A stretch of DNA of 64,000 nucleotides, taken from the NCBI RefSeq assembly GCF_900104745.1, contig NZ_LT629732.1, positions 930,001-994,000 of the forward strand, given 5' to 3'. The DNA is from Actinopolymorpha singaporensis. GTDB lineage: Bacteria; Actinomycetota; Actinomycetes; Propionibacteriales; Actinopolymorphaceae. The stretch's first letter is position 1. Every line of letters begins with the position of its first letter. Below are positions 62,863 to 64,000 of the stretch, in pieces. The position numbers and the translations under genes are program-made. A model generated the notes under the pieces. The model did no database searches. It was not told the DNA's origin and saw only the letters and a list, made by a program, of their open reading frames with translations.

Positions 62863-64000
62863 TCATCCATCCCGTGCGGCGCTGCCCGCGACGCGCTTCG
62901 CAGACGAGCCCGAGGTCAGTGCGGGCGGGATCACGATGACGGGGCAGCGCGCGTTCCGAACGCAGTACGCACTGGCGGAACCGAGCAGGGAGTCCGGGGA
63001 CGCACCCGCGCCGTGGCTGCCGATGACCAGGCCGGCGGCGTGGGCGGCCAGCGCACACAGCGTGGGCCCGGGTCGCCCGTACACCACCGCGGAACGCACC
63101 GGGGTCTCGGACGGCTCCGCCTGGCCGAGCGCGGTGTCGAGCACCTCCTTGTGCGCCCCGGCGGCGGACGCGAGCTCCTCACGCGGAGCCGGGAGCGTGC
63201 GGAACGCCGGCCGCGGGGCGAGCAGGCTGACCGACGAGGCGAGAACGCCTCGGCCAGTCTGCCCGGCGTACCGCAGTCCCCACGTCAGGGCGTACTGCGA
63301 GCCCGCGGACCCGTCGACTCCGACGACGAGCGGCCCCTCCGAGGGCACCGGCTGCCGCAACAGCGCCGCGTGAAGGTCGTGCGCGGTCAGCATTCCCACG
63401 ACCTCTTCTTCGTCGGTGACCACGACCGCATCGCCGACGCTCCCGCGCAGCGCCTCCGCGGCCTCCCGGACGGTCAGATCCTTCGCCACGGTGGGCGCCG
63501 GCTTCCGGGCCACGTCGGCCACCAGCGGCGCCCGGCCGCGCTGCGACCAGCCGTACATCCGCCACAGGAGATCGGCCTCGTGGACGACGCCGACACATCG
63601 CCCCTGCTCCATCACCGGCAGATGGGCGAACCCGGCGCCGAGCATCATCCGCCACGCGGTGTCCACGTCCGTCGCGGAGTCCGCTCCCAGCACGTCGGTG
63701 CTCATCACTTCCCGTACCGGCCGTTCGGCAAGACCGTCAAGCCAGCCTTGCGGGCCGCCGGTCACCGCGCCGGTCTGCTCCGGAACGGGGACATCGGGAA
63801 CGACCGCCACCGGGCACGATGCCTGGCGCAGACAGCGACTCATCGGCGAGGAGCCGAGGACGTCCGCTTCGGGCAACCGCCCGAGCACCAGGAGGGCCGC
63901 GTCGCGGGACAGGGGGAGGAGGGCCTCGACGTCGGTCTCACCCTCGACGTAGATCGGCTCGACCGCCGCCTCCAGACGGTCCCCCTCGGTGACGGCCCAC
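62863..64000 (-). CDS. USP-CBS-CBS-USP protein, N-terminus beyond the window
   Basis: The frame is open from its stop to the right edge, so the start seen inside the window (63888) is not the real one. The in-window part begins with the end of a universal stress domain (EGETDVEALLPLSRDAALLVLGR, then GSSPMSRCLRQASCPVAVVP). Two CBS domains follow (VREVMSTDVLGADSATDVD and VADVARKPAPTVAKDLTV with MLTAHDLHAA), then a full C-terminal USP domain (LVVGVDGSAGSQYALTWGLRYA to VIGSHGAGASPDSLLGSASAYCVRNARCPVIVIP) with the ATP-binding G-2x-G-9x-G(S/T) pattern. It probably binds adenine nucleotides as a stress-response sensor. Confidence 0.85.
   Translation of the reverse strand, partial: WAVTEGDRLEAAVEPIYVEGETDVEALLPLSRDAALLVLGRLPEADVLGSSPMSRCLRQASCPVAVVPDVPVPEQTGAVTGGPQGWLDGLAERPVREVMSTDVLGADSATDVDTAWRMMLGAGFAHLPVMEQGRCVGVVHEADLLWRMYGWSQRGRAPLVADVARKPAPTVAKDLTVREAAEALRGSVGDAVVVTDEEEVVGMLTAHDLHAALLRQPVPSEGPLVVGVDGSAGSQYALTWGLRYAGQTGRGVLASSVSLLAPRPAFRTLPAPREELASAAGAHKEVLDTALGQAEPSETPVRSAVVYGRPGPTLCALAAHAAGLVIGSHGAGASPDSLLGSASAYCVRNARCPVIVIPPALTSGSSAKRVAGSAARDG

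Overview
The window is 64 kb of very GC-rich DNA with GTG/ATG starts, many 1-8 bp start/stop overlaps, Tat-type lipoprotein signals, a GAF-ANTAR regulator, a furA-katG pair, WXG100-like proteins and an Lsr2-type DNA-binding tail. Together these point to a soil- or plant-associated actinobacterium. An Actinopolymorpha/Propionibacteriales-type genome would fit, but this is an inference from gene content only. No rRNA, tRNA, CRISPR array, transposase or phage gene was seen.

Layout. 1-15 kb: sugar-type catabolic modules (two Gfo/Idh/MocA dehydrogenases, a cupin, a xylose-isomerase-like TIM barrel, a LacI regulator, a PhyH dioxygenase). They are interleaved with two large Tat-exported family 5 solute-binding lipoproteins and small regulatory cassettes: ArsR with SRPBCC proteins, and a TetR gene divergent from a membrane-anchored DJ-1/PfpI protein. 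15-24 kb: GAF-ANTAR regulator, amidase plus GH30-lectin enzyme, Tat-exported GH5 enzyme, and an HxlR regulator divergent from a methyltransferase. 24-28.8 kb: furA-katG peroxide defence, a RibD/DHFR-like reductase and a MarR regulator. 28.8-34.3 kb: one giant single-chain biotin-dependent acyl-CoA carboxylase. 34.6-45 kb: Tat-exported TIM-barrel protein, sulfotransferase, polysaccharide pyruvyl transferase, sulfite-oxidase-like enzyme, GT1 glycosyltransferase, a third orphan solute-binding protein and a sulfatase. 45-53.3 kb: a somewhat less GC-rich exopolysaccharide cluster (three GT4-type glycosyltransferases, Wzx-like flippase, Wzy-like polymerase, second sulfotransferase, methyltransferase).

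53.5-60 kb is the most unusual part: a two-gene, same-strand unit. It holds a 1,830-residue SF1 helicase carrying a Vsr/DUF559-like PD-(D/E)XK nuclease and an Lsr2-type C-terminal DNA-binding module, followed 42 nt later by an SBD-HNH protein of the phosphorothioate-dependent type IV restriction family. It reads as a compact defence operon that may sense foreign DNA in two ways: AT-rich xenogeneic DNA and phosphorothioated DNA. It is divergent from a trio of WXG100/YbaB-like genes (60.3-62.0 kb). The window ends in a USP-CBS-CBS-USP protein cut by the right edge.

Gene decay is visible: an internally deleted SRPBCC gene, a 32-codon epoxide-hydrolase N-terminus with an intact ribosome-binding site, a GNAT tail and a possible DapA-like N-terminus. 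Several strong palindromic or tandem operators sit beside the regulators they probably serve.
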